Shown piece by piece: positions 54,851 through 64,000 of a stretch of 64,000 nucleotides of DNA. Location: the NCBI GenBank assembly GCA_020740775.1, contig JAHEWK010000001.1, forward strand, positions 310,001 through 374,000, read 5' to 3'. This stretch comes from Ilyonectria destructans (Eukaryota > Ascomycota > Sordariomycetes > Hypocreales > Nectriaceae). Position numbers and translations under genes: made by a program. Below the pieces are notes generated by a model, which saw only the letters and a list, made by a program, of their open reading frames with translations, had not been told where the DNA came from and did no database searches. Each line of letters opens with the position of its first letter. Position 1 is the first letter of the stretch.

Positions 54851-57472
54851 CTATTGTACCCAGGAGCCATGGAACTGCAAGATATCCTCCTCTAGCAGCC
54901 CCAAAAGCTGCTGGCTCCCCGAGAACCAGCTCGCAAGCTGGTCCGTCTGCATCTCCTGACCCATGGGAGTGTCAGCCCCTGACGTCGGCATGGACATGTC
55001 CGTCGGTGGGAGCCCCAGCGCGCTAAGGTACATGTCAAACTCCCGGTTGATGGGGGCGCCTCTCGAAGTTTCTTGCGCCTTCGCCTCGGCGTAGGCACGA
55101 GCCACGTTGCAGAGGACCTGGCAGAGCTGGTGGAGCTTCTGGACTGACTCGGAGTAGTCGCAGACCGGGCGCAAGGACTCGACAAAGTCGAACAGGCGCC
55201 TGAGATCGTCCGGCGAGGATGTCTCGATGACATAGCAGAAGAGCACAAAGAACGGGGCAAAAGGTATAAGTAAGATGGTCCTAGATGGCGCGAGGACAAG
55301 CTCAGATATTGAATCACAGCAAAGACGAGGACGTGTACTCACCAGTGCACATATATAACCCTGATATCCTCCCTCTCCAGTTCCAGCGACTGCATGGACT
55401 CGTGGTGCAGCTGCAAGGCGACGCGAGCACTGTCCAAGCATTCCACGGTAAACCGACTTCGTGATGCTTCAGGAGCTGGGAGAGCTCGGTGAATTAGGGT
55501 CAGGATTGACCGGTAAGTGATCTCGTCGCCTCTCAGGTATATGTCGATGAGTTCGGAGGCGTTGATCGCCCTCAGCCCGAATAGAGTCTGTTCTCGGATC
55601 TGCGAGGCCACAGCCATAATTTCCTTTTGCTCCGCCTCGAGGCGATGGGCGATCGAAATCCGTTCGTCTTGGGGCTTGGCCAGCGCAGCGGGACTATATC
55701 TATTCGCGACGTTCTTTGAGTACGGATTTCTGCCGTAGCTTGGAGAGGGCCTAGGTAGCTTACAGTAATTCATAAACGCGGAAGCCGAGATCGGACTCCT
55801 CGATCCAGTTCGTCAGGATCGGCCCCCAAGGGTCTTCGATCATGGAGCTGTCGATCTTTCGTGGCAACGTGATGTTCCAGTCCTGCATAACTGCTGGTAG
55901 GCCGAGTCGAACGGCTAGAGTCCTATCGAGCATGTACGCGTTCCAGAACATGAGCGCCCTGACATCCTTTTGGCCGGGCTTCTCAGCCTTACCCGGTGAT
56001 TGGCGATGGTAGCCGAGGACCTGGCAAAGCGATGCCGCATTCGAGTTATAATGCCAAGCAAGGGATGGCTTTGACATGTTGATGGCGTAACACACCTTCG
56101 AAATGTATCAGCTTCCGCTAGAGGTATCATTTTAAGGAGTGTGGAGGGGCTTACAGCGATGAGCAGTGCGCAGACGCTCTCTTGTTTCGCTGGCATCATG
56201 AGGGGCAAAGTGGTAAGGGCAGTTTCGAGATTAACCTGGCAGATCTGGTGGTACTTTTCCATCTCGGCTTTGACGACAGGGTCCTCGGCCCGATAAATTT
56301 GGTCGGCGAAGAAATAGTACAGTGAGCCATTTACGATGATGAAGCAGGCGTGGGAAAATGAGTCTGTGCAGAAATAGACCTTGCGACAGAGCTCTTGAAG
56401 CCCATCTAGATCCACAAAGGAGCAGGCAACGGCGAAGAGGCCCGGGGGAGCAGCTACAGAGACGCAATTAGAACCAAGACTGGCATGAAGGCCAAGGCTA
56501 GGGGCAGACCGTTGGCATACACTTCTGCATCTTTAGCAATGACACTACCATCTTCATTGGCGGCATAGGAAGGTCTTGTAGTCCTCCGGGCGGCATGGGC
56601 TTCTGGAGCTTCCACTTGAAATCGCGGGATGAGGCGAAGTTTTTCTGCATCAAGACCATCTGGCGCAGCGACGATAGCGCCAACTGCATATTCGGGGTCA
56701 GCTTATTGAGCGAGGCACGGCTGACGGCGGTCTCGAGGAAGTCTTGGGCGAAGGCAGTCTGTGAGGTGAGCGCCAGATCCCCTTCCCCTTCCATGGCAGA
56801 ATCCGACTCGTCCTCGTCCTCCGTCAGAGCCTGAGGATGGACATCGCGGAGGCTACCCGATGCCGTCGAGGGAGTAGCAAGACTGATTCCGCTCTCACTG
56901 ATGCTAGTCACAGTGGCAGCGATGGTTTGTAGGGCATCCTCAATGCCCGACAGCCTCTCTTCGATGAGGTCTATCTTCCTTTCGCTAGGTGGGCATGTTG
57001 TTAGTTCTACCCTGTTGCAGGGGCACGTCTGAGAGGGAACAGACTATTGATGCGAGATGAGCACCCGTTGCCCCAGCTCCTTGGGTTTGTGTATCAAGCC
57101 AGTGGAGCTACAGGTCCGCATCGCCATGCGGCAGTTGGAACATGGCGACACTTTGTCGCAGCGGATCTGTCGAGTGTTCCGTACCGAGTTAGTTCTATGC
57201 AGCCCCATGGAATATAACTACGAGCCTCCACGATTGACAGGGTCGCGGGAGGAGCCCGTCCGCCCGCGGCGCATGGGGGCTGGGCGCATCTCATACCTTG
57301 CGAGTACGACATTGGTCACACTAAAGGGGACAAAAGAATCAGTATTGCGCTCCCAGAGAAACCATCCACCTCCTTGGGGCTGTCAATAGGCCATCCGGGG
57401 GGTGGGGGGTGTTCTCACCGCTCTGCGGAGGTTCGGGTTTTCGGGGCCCGCGGACGTGAGGTCTTGGTCCAT
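54851..57472 (-). CDS. Zn(II)2Cys6 transcription factor
   Basis: Nuclear regulator. Exon 1 begins at 57472 with MDQDLTSAGPENPNLRRA and is spliced (donor GTGAGA near 57420) to CDQCRTRK. A further intron leads to IRCDKVSPCSNCRMAMRTC, so the cluster C-x2-C-x6-C-x5-C-x2-C-x6-C is spread over two exons. A GTCTGT-donor intron then joins VLISHQY to ERKIDLIEERLSGIEDALQ, a coiled-coil linker. An acidic stretch (ALTEDEDESDSAMEGEGD) follows. The regulatory domain spans further exons (DGLQELCRKVYFCTDSFSHA, LAWHYNSNAASLCQVLGYHR, FWNAYMLDRTLAVRLGLP). The last exon ends LLEEDILQFHGSWVQ. No breaks were seen. Adjacent genes are ceramide synthase (convergent) and an Mpv17 protein. Confidence 0.85.
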
Positions 57473-59673
57473 GACGCTTAAGCCTGGCAATCACAGAATC
57501 GTCATCCAAGACGAGACAGTGGGTGCTCCTGGCAGACTCGGACGATGCGGACGAATTGGGTAGGCTCTTGATAGACGCCACGGGGGCGGATATGCTGAGC
57601 GTCTCGTCGATGTTTGCTTGTGGTAGCCACTGCAGGGGCGCGCTGGTGATGAATGAACGCGATACGTGCCCTTATCGTTGCGTCCGGGTTAGATCTAGTA
57701 GATGAATGTTGGTTATGAGTCTCCCTCTGGTGGCCAGTCAAGAAAACGCGAGAGCTCAAGTCGGGGTTGATGTCAGATTCCCAACCCGTAGAGGTGGGGG
57801 AAACACTTATTCCGGCCTTGCCTAGCTTCCTAGGTACTTCCATCTGTGTCACGTGTACTGTTTTTACTGCATGTTTTAGTCTCGTTACATCAAATGGATG
57901 GACTATCTCCTCCTCCGCTCACCGTGATCTAAGATGTGTGGACTCTGTGGAGAGGCCGGGGCTATGAATCTCTCCGGGGGGCCGTTCCCCGTGGGGCCTT
58001 TCATCTTAGTTCAGCGAGAACGAGGGGGTCTGACCTCAGATTTCCGAGGCACAAGCAGACAAAAAGTCCGCGGAGCCCGAGATCTCCGACAAACACCTTG
58101 ATCTAGGAAGCGAAATAGTTCAAGGGTCTATGCAACACATGTAAAGCGCAGAAGGGACAGGCACGCAAACTGACCGACGGCCGTGGAGCCCGTGGTACCT
58201 ACATCCTGCTCTATAAGGGCTCGTAAATAGGAAGCCTTTCCAGTTCGTCAAACTCCAGTCCCGGGATACTCGGCTGCAGAACCAGATCCTTGACACTCTC
58301 CCCAGCTACCTCCAGTTTCACCACTGCCCTCTTGTGTTTAGCTCTGGCAACGACAATTTTCGTCGGATATCAACTTCAGCATAGTTATCGACTAAGCCTT
58401 CTAGACAACAATGATTTCGCAAACGCTGTTCTTAATAAGGAGGATAGTGAGGACCTCTCTATATTTCACGACCCAATGTAAAAGAGTTTTCGATACCAGC
58501 GAACGTCTCTAACTAATTTTAGGAGCTACCTGTATTGCCTACAGTAGCGAAAGTCTCGTAGTGGCTTGTTGACAAGGCGAGTCCGGGTCAGCCACAAAGC
58601 AACGTGAAGAGGTGGGTGTTGAAGACCTTTCGGTAGCCAAGTTGATAGGGCGTATTCGTTGTTCCTATGGGTGCTTGACTAAAGAGCTGTATCCTTTCCA
58701 GTTCTCTCGATGCCACTGTTGGTGGAACTAACAATTGATTCTTCCGAATTCACCCTATTTATTTCCATTACCCTCAAAGCATTCTAGAGTGTCGCAATAT
58801 GACGTCTCTTACTGCCTGGAACGTCACAGATCAAGACCCATGTCGGCCTGGATGTTCCCCAAGTAATTTCAAACTGTCGGAGCCTACGCATAGAATGCGA
58901 CGTGGCACTCGGAGTTTCCCGTTATGATTATACGCATGACGTTTGACTCGTTTTAAATTTCGCCCTTCCGTTGGAAGCACGCCGTATCGTCCGTAAATGG
59001 CTCTCCACCAGTAACTTCGTCAGCCATTTGTGAGACATCTTGACCCCTTCGAGAATGAGTAGGATTACCAGCGTCGGGTTAGGTCTGGCCAGGGACATTA
59101 CAATCAAGGCATAGCACCCTGGTACCAACCGTAAGAACTTGACTCGCGAAGCGCCAAAGTTTTTACTGCCCTTGTCAGGTCACTTTTGTGGCTTAGCCGC
59201 GGCCCCGAGGCGGCCCCGAGGCGGCCGCCGGCTCCCGCGGGTCCGCGAGCACTTATGCTTGTACTCTGCCTTCTCATCATGAATCGCAAGAAGCACAGGC
59301 CATGAGATATAGCCTCGCAGGGGGCCTGGGGCGACTTAATAGCTACAAGGGATCTGAAAAGCGGTGGAGTCCTGCTGTGGGACGCCTACAGCAACCGTCC
59401 ATCTACCGGCGCAGCTATCCTCACCCACGCAAATATAATCGCCGAAAACACATACCCAAACGTCTTTGACAGATTTTTGAGGCTGCTCCGATCAACATCA
59501 CAGATGGTAACTTCTTCTATAGTGAAATCGCCCAAGGACTTTTTATTCCCGGGGGTGTCACCTGTACCTCGATGTGGACAATATTGTTCGTACTCAAAGG
59601 TGAACTGATACTAACAGCCTTTGATATCTGGAATAAATAGTTAAAATATATTGCTTCTTTTGCAAGCTAGCAG
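57473..59673. other. 2.2-kb gap with faint coding-like patches
   Basis: Two patches look weakly coding on the plus strand. One, about 58290-58481, has a hydrophobic helix (TTALLCLALATTIFVGYQL) but no ATG. The other, about 59335-59640, reads SGGVLLWDAYSNRPSTGAAI and, in another frame, INITDGNFFYSEIAQGLFIP. Neither was identified. A GC-rich duplication (GCGGCCCCGAG twice) lies near 59200-59225. Confidence 0.4.
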
Positions 59674-60527
59674 TCACTCTGTGGCGAACAAACTCATGTA
59701 AATCCCCCACCCGACACCAGCAAGACCGCTCAAAAGGTTCCGTCCCTCAACGGTCTTGATGAAGACGAAGTTGATCAGGCTGACGGCCGGCCATAGTTTC
59801 CAACCCGCCATGAGAAGAGGAAAGAACTCGGCCTGCGCCCTAGCGAGGACCAGCGACCAGTCGACACGGTCGTAGTCAACCACAGACCCGGAGAAGCTGA
59901 ACGCGACCGTCTGCCCCGAGGCCTCAAGCCCGGCGGGGCGCGTCATGGCCGCCTTGAGCGCGTGTATGAATACAGAGAAGAGGAAAGTGTTGACGGCCGC
60001 CCCGGCTGTCTGGTCCAGCATCGTCTTGACGAGCGCGTTGCGCACGTTGAACTTCGGCTCGACGAGATCGACCTTGGCGATCATGCCGTCGACGGCCTTG
60101 TCGTCCGACCGCCGGGCCTTTTCCGCAGCCGCGTGGTAGGCAGGGAACGTCTGTTCGAGGTAGTCTTGCCTGTAGGGTGTTGGTGGGGTTCTGATTGAAT
60201 AACCTCCTACAGAGGACCTACTCACCAGAGGTAGTTAGGGGGTGTGCTGATGATGGTCCAGATGATGAACTGCGCGACGGGCGCCCAGTCGATGATGAGT
60301 GGTTGCTGGGACGTCGTGGTCAGCGTAATCTCGCCCATGAGGCTCAGTGCAACGGGTTCCAGGGACTCCATGCGCCGTCTGATGCTATTTTCGCCTCAGA
60401 ACACAACACGTACATTGGTTCGGTACCATGTCAGAGCTTGTGCCAGCAGGCTCGAAGTCGCCGCCAGAATCGTGTTCAGTAGCGTCACCGACAGTATCGG
60501 TGGCATCTCAGAGCGGGAGGCGGCCAT
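59674..60527 (-). CDS. Mpv17/PMP22 family membrane protein
   Basis: Four-helix protein of the inner mitochondrial or peroxisomal membrane, proposed to form a channel. Three exons: MAASRSEMPPILSVTLLNTI at 60527 to LTWYRTN; then, after an intron of about 108 bp with a GCTGAC branch and CCCAG acceptor, QPLIIDWAPVAQFIIWTIIS; then, after a GTGAGT intron near 60224-60167, WQDYLEQTFPAYHAAAEKAR. The last exon holds VKTMLDQTAGAAVNTFLFSV, WKLWPAVSLINFVFIKTVEG (the W-P-x-x-x-x-x-N-F signature) and LLSGLAGVGWGIYMSLFATE. The length of about 250 residues is normal. Intact. Confidence 0.87.
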
Positions 60528-60977
60528 TCTTGACGTTTCTTTCGATTTGGGGAATCTCTAGAACATATTCGGACTATAGGAGAAAGTAGACATAGAGACG
60601 GGGAATGGGTACATAAATGGAAACAGCACGGCGCGTTCGCTGACCGATTGGCCTCAAGAAAAGACCGGCTTCCGCGGATAGCCGGGTGGATCTCTGCCTC
60701 TAACTCTGATAGCGACTTAATATCATCGCTTGCACCGACATTTGCGACCTTTCAAGTTTCTCCTACTCACTCCTATATCTGGCAAAAACTGTCTAAGTGC
60801 AGAATCTTGCTGAGGCACTGCCTCATCTCCTCGTTCTCGGCTGTTCTACTGTTTATTGGGCGTAGTTCACATTATACATTGTGCGAGTCTCTAGCACTAA
60901 TCACACTAGACGATGAATGGCTTTGTTTTCGGCGCTAAAACCCGCAAATGGTAATAAATAATAGTACTTGCGATCTC
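60528..60977. other. intergenic
   Basis: Promoter of the Mpv17 gene and 3' flank of the MFS gene. No gene seen. Confidence 0.5.
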
Positions 60978-62357
60978 TTAACTTGCAGTCTGTAGGTTAC
61001 TCTCGGCCTCAGTTCTCCGAAGTTGAACGAACATCCGTCGACCCCAAAGCCCCAACGACAGCGTGAATGGGAGCACTGCTACTCCCAGTCCAACTAAAAG
61101 ATAGACACCTGGTTGGATACCTCCATTCTTGTCTGTCATGTAACCACAACCGATGGTCAAGGCGGCCCCGAGCAACTGTCCCACACCCCACATGAGGGCG
61201 ATGGCAAGCTCCGGCCCAAGTGGGTAGATGAATTCCGCGACGAATTCTACAGCCACGCCACTAGGGCCAATGACCCCGATACTAATGACTGTGCTGACAG
61301 CGTAGAGAAATCCAACGCTACCAGAAGGGGGAACCCAGGCAAAAGCCAGGATTCCAGCTCCCGTTACCAACGCCATGCCTTTCAGCAAGATCACATGGCA
61401 TCTAAACATGTCGGCAAGCCTTCCCGCGATAACGGCGAGTATGAGTCCCGGCAGGGCCATGAGCAAGCCAGCGATGGAACATTGGTCGACGGTGAACCCG
61501 TATGGCATACAAATCTGAAAAATAAGAAAAGAGAGGGCGTTGAAGACTCCCGTCAGAACACCGAATGGGATGCCGGCTAGGTAGATCTCGGTCCGTGAGA
61601 AGAGCGTCTTGGCTTCCTGGATGTGGGACATTGATCGTTCGTGCATCGTAGCTAGGCCCGGTGAACGCGGAGGTGTGCCAGGAATGAAAAGTGTCAGGAA
61701 GCCGGCAGCCGATAGCAAGATGCTCTGATATAAGATGCCCTGCGTCACCTCATCTGCCGACTTTACCCATGCGGGTATGATGAATTGGCCGATAGTGGTC
61801 CCCAAAATGGTGGCCAGCCCCGAGATTGCTGTGGCCGTGGCGCGGCTTCCTGACCGAAACCAAGCCTCTGAGTATGGGGCTGGTAGAATGACAGTAAAGG
61901 GCTGGGCCATGGCAATGATGCTGTGTCCAAAAAGAGCCAACCCGAAGCTCCTGATCCACGTCCCTCCATACATCAACCACGTACCAGCAACCATCAGGAC
62001 GCTAGAGACGAGCATGGCGAGCTTCAGGCCACGGCGAGCAACGCGGGAAGCCGGGTAGTTGGCGAGGAGAGCGACTAAGAGGAAGGACGTAGAGAACCAG
62101 TTGATGGCAGGTGCTGAGGTCCCGAAATGCTCTGCCGCAAATTCGACAATGGGAGCTAAATCGATCCAGGCTATCGAGGCGCAAATATTGAGGAGAAAAA
62201 GCTGGGCCATGCCAAGAAATCTCCTCTTGTAGACCTTTGACAGAGTCCCTTCGCCTTCAAGGATTGTACCCTGATAGACGGACATGGCATTTTCTATGTC
62301 ATCAAGTGTTTTGCCATCTGCGGCTTTGTACTCATCAGCAGATGTGTTGGCCATCAT
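60978..62357 (-). CDS. MFS transporter, FLVCR-like branch
   Basis: Twelve-helix transporter of about 460 residues, single exon. The start is the first Met of MMANTSADEYKAADGKTLDD at 62357; the frame is open further upstream, to 62504, but that part lacks family character. The cytosolic N terminus is followed by VYKRRFLGMAQLFLLNICAS. Loop 2-3 reads YPASRVARRGLKLAM and helix 5 GLATILGTTIGQFIIPAWV. A hydrophilic central loop (SMSHIQEAKTLFSRTE) precedes the second half (FGVLTGVFNALSFLIFQICM, GYMTDKNGGIQPGVYLLVG). It resembles the FLVCR/DIRC2-type MFS proteins; the cargo is unknown. Intact. Confidence 0.85.
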   Translation of the reverse strand: MMANTSADEYKAADGKTLDDIENAMSVYQGTILEGEGTLSKVYKRRFLGMAQLFLLNICASIAWIDLAPIVEFAAEHFGTSAPAINWFSTSFLLVALLANYPASRVARRGLKLAMLVSSVLMVAGTWLMYGGTWIRSFGLALFGHSIIAMAQPFTVILPAPYSEAWFRSGSRATATAISGLATILGTTIGQFIIPAWVKSADEVTQGILYQSILLSAAGFLTLFIPGTPPRSPGLATMHERSMSHIQEAKTLFSRTEIYLAGIPFGVLTGVFNALSFLIFQICMPYGFTVDQCSIAGLLMALPGLILAVIAGRLADMFRCHVILLKGMALVTGAGILAFAWVPPSGSVGFLYAVSTVISIGVIGPSGVAVEFVAEFIYPLGPELAIALMWGVGQLLGAALTIGCGYMTDKNGGIQPGVYLLVGLGVAVLPFTLSLGLWGRRMFVQLRRTEAESNLQTAS

Positions 62358-63494
62358 TTTGAATTGGGAAGTGATCGAAGCCCAGCTTTTCTGGTGCCAG
62401 AAGAGGACTGAGTTGATAATACTTGGACGATAAAGTAGCTTTGGTAACAAAGGGGTAATCGAACGAGAAAAGCAATTCCACCTACCGCTGTGCCATAGTA
62501 ACAAGTCGGGGATTCATTTTAATAGCGATACCAAGCTGTTTGAGGGCTAAAAGTCTTCCAACCCGTAGGTGATCTAGTCTTATCGATGGTTGACCACCTA
62601 GTCTGCCGAAGATGCGGGGAAAGTATGGGTTTGATATCTGATATGTCTCTAGCTGCGTAATACCCTGTCTTCAAGTGGGGTACTAGGGCCATGTCACTCC
62701 TAACCTTTAGATAACCCGCTGATCACTGAGACCGAGCCCTTGCCACCTAGTCCGGATCTATGCGTCACTGGCCTGGAGTAGAAGGGCCGCCCGCTCGCAC
62801 TGGTTTGGCATTTTTGACCCGATAAGCCGCATCATGACAAGCCCCGAGCCCCTCGACTTGCCGAGGGAGTGACTCTCTGCATGAACCCCTCAGCCGTAGG
62901 GCGGACAGATATGGCCCGGCGCCGTCGGCGGCCGTCCGAAGTCTATCTGTGACCGCCGGTCGTCCGCGGATGGCCGAATAACTCTGGCATTTTCGGTTGT
63001 TTTAGCCTCCTTCAGCTATCGGGTTCATAACGACTTCGCACTCTTCCACACTAGATGTGCTAGATGGATCACGCGGGTCGTTGCTTTCGCAGTTCGGCGA
63101 TCGCTCGGACACGGCGCGTGTAGCAGATCCCCCGCGGATCATCACATCAAGCTTTTAGGCCCGTTATTTGTTCTGAGGGTGTGTCCACTTTGATATCAGT
63201 GGACGTCAAGGTTGTTTGGCTGAGTGGTACCCCTCGTGGATTCCGCGGCACCCGACGAAGGAGCAGAGGAAACAGGGAGTGCGGCCTTCGGGACCCGCGT
63301 AATCACGGTCTTTGGACGACATGAGCTGTTGCAAAAAAAAAAGACATGTCCATATTCCGACGATGTTGGTGGGCATTTCGTATTCCCGGATGCTGCAAGG
63401 ATGATCAATATAAAGTCAAGATTCAGGGTTAGCTTTGGATGTTATCTTCATACGGTCACATCCACCTGTTGTGTCAAGTCATTCCGTATTCCCA
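62358..63494. other. divergent promoter region
   Basis: Lies between the MFS start (minus) and the flavin oxidase start (plus). No gene recognised. A ten-base A run occurs near 63333. Confidence 0.5.
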
Positions 63495-64000
63495 ATGAAG
63501 TTTGACGCTTTCAAGGCCGCTGCGGCAGCCCTAGACTTCTTCACCCATGCTCCAGGGACCACAACATGTACTGCGGCGGTTAGTTGTTTAATCTGTCCCT
63601 ATCATCGGGTGTCCAACTGCCTTTCTGACAGCTCCTTTAGTGTAATGCGGTTGCTCGACTGTATCCCATGCAAGTTGGCATTCCGTCTTCGTCAGCTTTC
63701 TTCAAAGCTCAGCATTCGTACTGGAATGCGCCGCAGCAGGAGACGGTGCCTGCCTGCTTCTTTCAGCCCACGAGCGCAGAGCAAGTGCAACATGCAATCA
63801 TCGAGATTGTCCAAGCCGAGTGCCCTTTTTCTATCAAGGGCGGCGGGCACTCCTCTAATTTTGGGGGTTCGAGCATCAAAGGCGGGTTTCAGTTTGACTT
63901 TGCCAAACTCGACTCAACCGAGATCGCAGGAGATCAAAGCGCCATCAAACTTGGGCCAGGCAACAGATGGGGCCCCCTGTTCAACGCTCTTGAGGAGAAA
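63495..64000 (+). CDS. FAD-linked oxidase (PCMH/BBE type), 5' part, cut by the window end
   Basis: Flavoenzyme of the berberine-bridge/6-hydroxynicotine oxidase group. The start is MKFDAFKAAAAALDFFTHAP at 63495, with no obvious signal peptide. One intron (about 63579-63641, GTTAGT donor, TTTAG acceptor) joins TTTCTAA to CNAVARLYPMQVG. The PCMH domain follows: YWNAPQQETVPACFFQPTSA, AECPFSIKGGGHSSNFGGSS, where the His of G-G-G-H-S is the usual covalent FAD site, then LGPGNRWGPLFNALEEK at the edge. The substrate-binding and BBE C-terminal parts lie outside. It may pair with the divergent MFS transporter. Confidence 0.85.
   Translation, partial: MKFDAFKAAAAALDFFTHAPGTTTCTAAVSCLICPYHRVSNCLSDSSFSVMRLLDCIPCKLAFRLRQLSSKLSIRTGMRRSRRRCLPASFSPRAQSKCNMQSSRLSKPSALFLSRAAGTPLILGVRASKAGFSLTLPNSTQPRSQEIKAPSNLGQATDGAPCSTLLRR

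Noticed and set aside
58290..58481. Small membrane protein with a hydrophobic helix
   Set aside because: No ATG in frame; the first codon would be TTG. Could be the remnant of an N-terminal anchor, but unsupported.
59335..59640. Acyl-CoA synthetase motif suggested by STGAAILTHANII
   Set aside because: Only a loose match to the P-K-G-x-x-x-T-H motif; the surrounding sequence does not fit the family.
1..64000. tRNA, rRNA or CRISPR arrays
   Set aside because: No T-arm GGTTCRANYCC in a cloverleaf setting, no rRNA-like block and no spaced direct repeats were seen by eye.

Overview
The window looks like nuclear DNA of a filamentous ascomycete (Pezizomycotina, probably Sordariomycete-like). Most genes are split by short GT-AG introns of about 45-110 bp. 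Four genes encode fungal Zn(II)2Cys6 regulators. Fungal families (PTH11-type rhodopsin-domain protein, MFS permeases, GH43, tannase, NmrA-like, ceramide synthase, Mpv17) dominate. AT-rich blocks, a decayed LINE and a repeat pair that differs mostly by transitions fit a RIP-shaped accessory region. No rRNA, tRNA or CRISPR was seen.

Left part, 0.5-10 kb: mostly decaying genes. A PTH11-like membrane protein has a probable one-base frameshift. An intact DAL5/allantoate-type MFS permease lies beside the 3' remnant of a second permease. Further on are a SnoaL/NTF2-like secreted protein whose ATG reads ATC, an aldo-keto reductase fragment and a LINE ORF1 relic. From 10 to 24 kb: a Zn2Cys6 factor with a 29-C tract and a possible frameshift, a secreted GH43 glycosidase, a second Zn2Cys6 factor, an MFS exporter and a sarcosine/pipecolate/fructosyl-amine-type FAD oxidase. 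This set resembles a small catabolic neighbourhood.

Centre, 24.6-35.4 kb: a 5.9-kb uninterrupted ORF encodes a 1967-residue TPR-CHAT protein with an intact His/Cys dyad. Across a 3-kb gap, in divergent orientation, is a patatin-like phospholipase with intact catalytic motifs but an in-frame TGA. A broken copy of the same TPR type lies at 48.7-49.35 kb. Protease-plus-lipase pairing is the best candidate here for a self/non-self recognition or cell-death module, but that function is inferred.

35.8-46.6 kb: a NAD-dependent reductase with a C-terminal frameshift, a heavily broken tannase, and a tidy group made of a dimeric alpha/beta-barrel protein and an NmrA-like reductase. These two are divergent around six CreA-type SYGGRG motifs in 66 bp. 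A third Zn2Cys6 factor, a tiny Gly/Met/Arg-rich protein and a fatty acid hydroxylase/sterol desaturase follow.

49.5-64 kb: a TA-flanked MITE, an SDR without the usual YxxxK, a ceramide synthase between AT-rich blocks, a fourth Zn2Cys6 factor, an Mpv17/PMP22 protein, a third MFS transporter, and the 5' end of a flavin-linked oxidase that runs off the window. All coordinates of spliced genes rest on splice sites read by eye.
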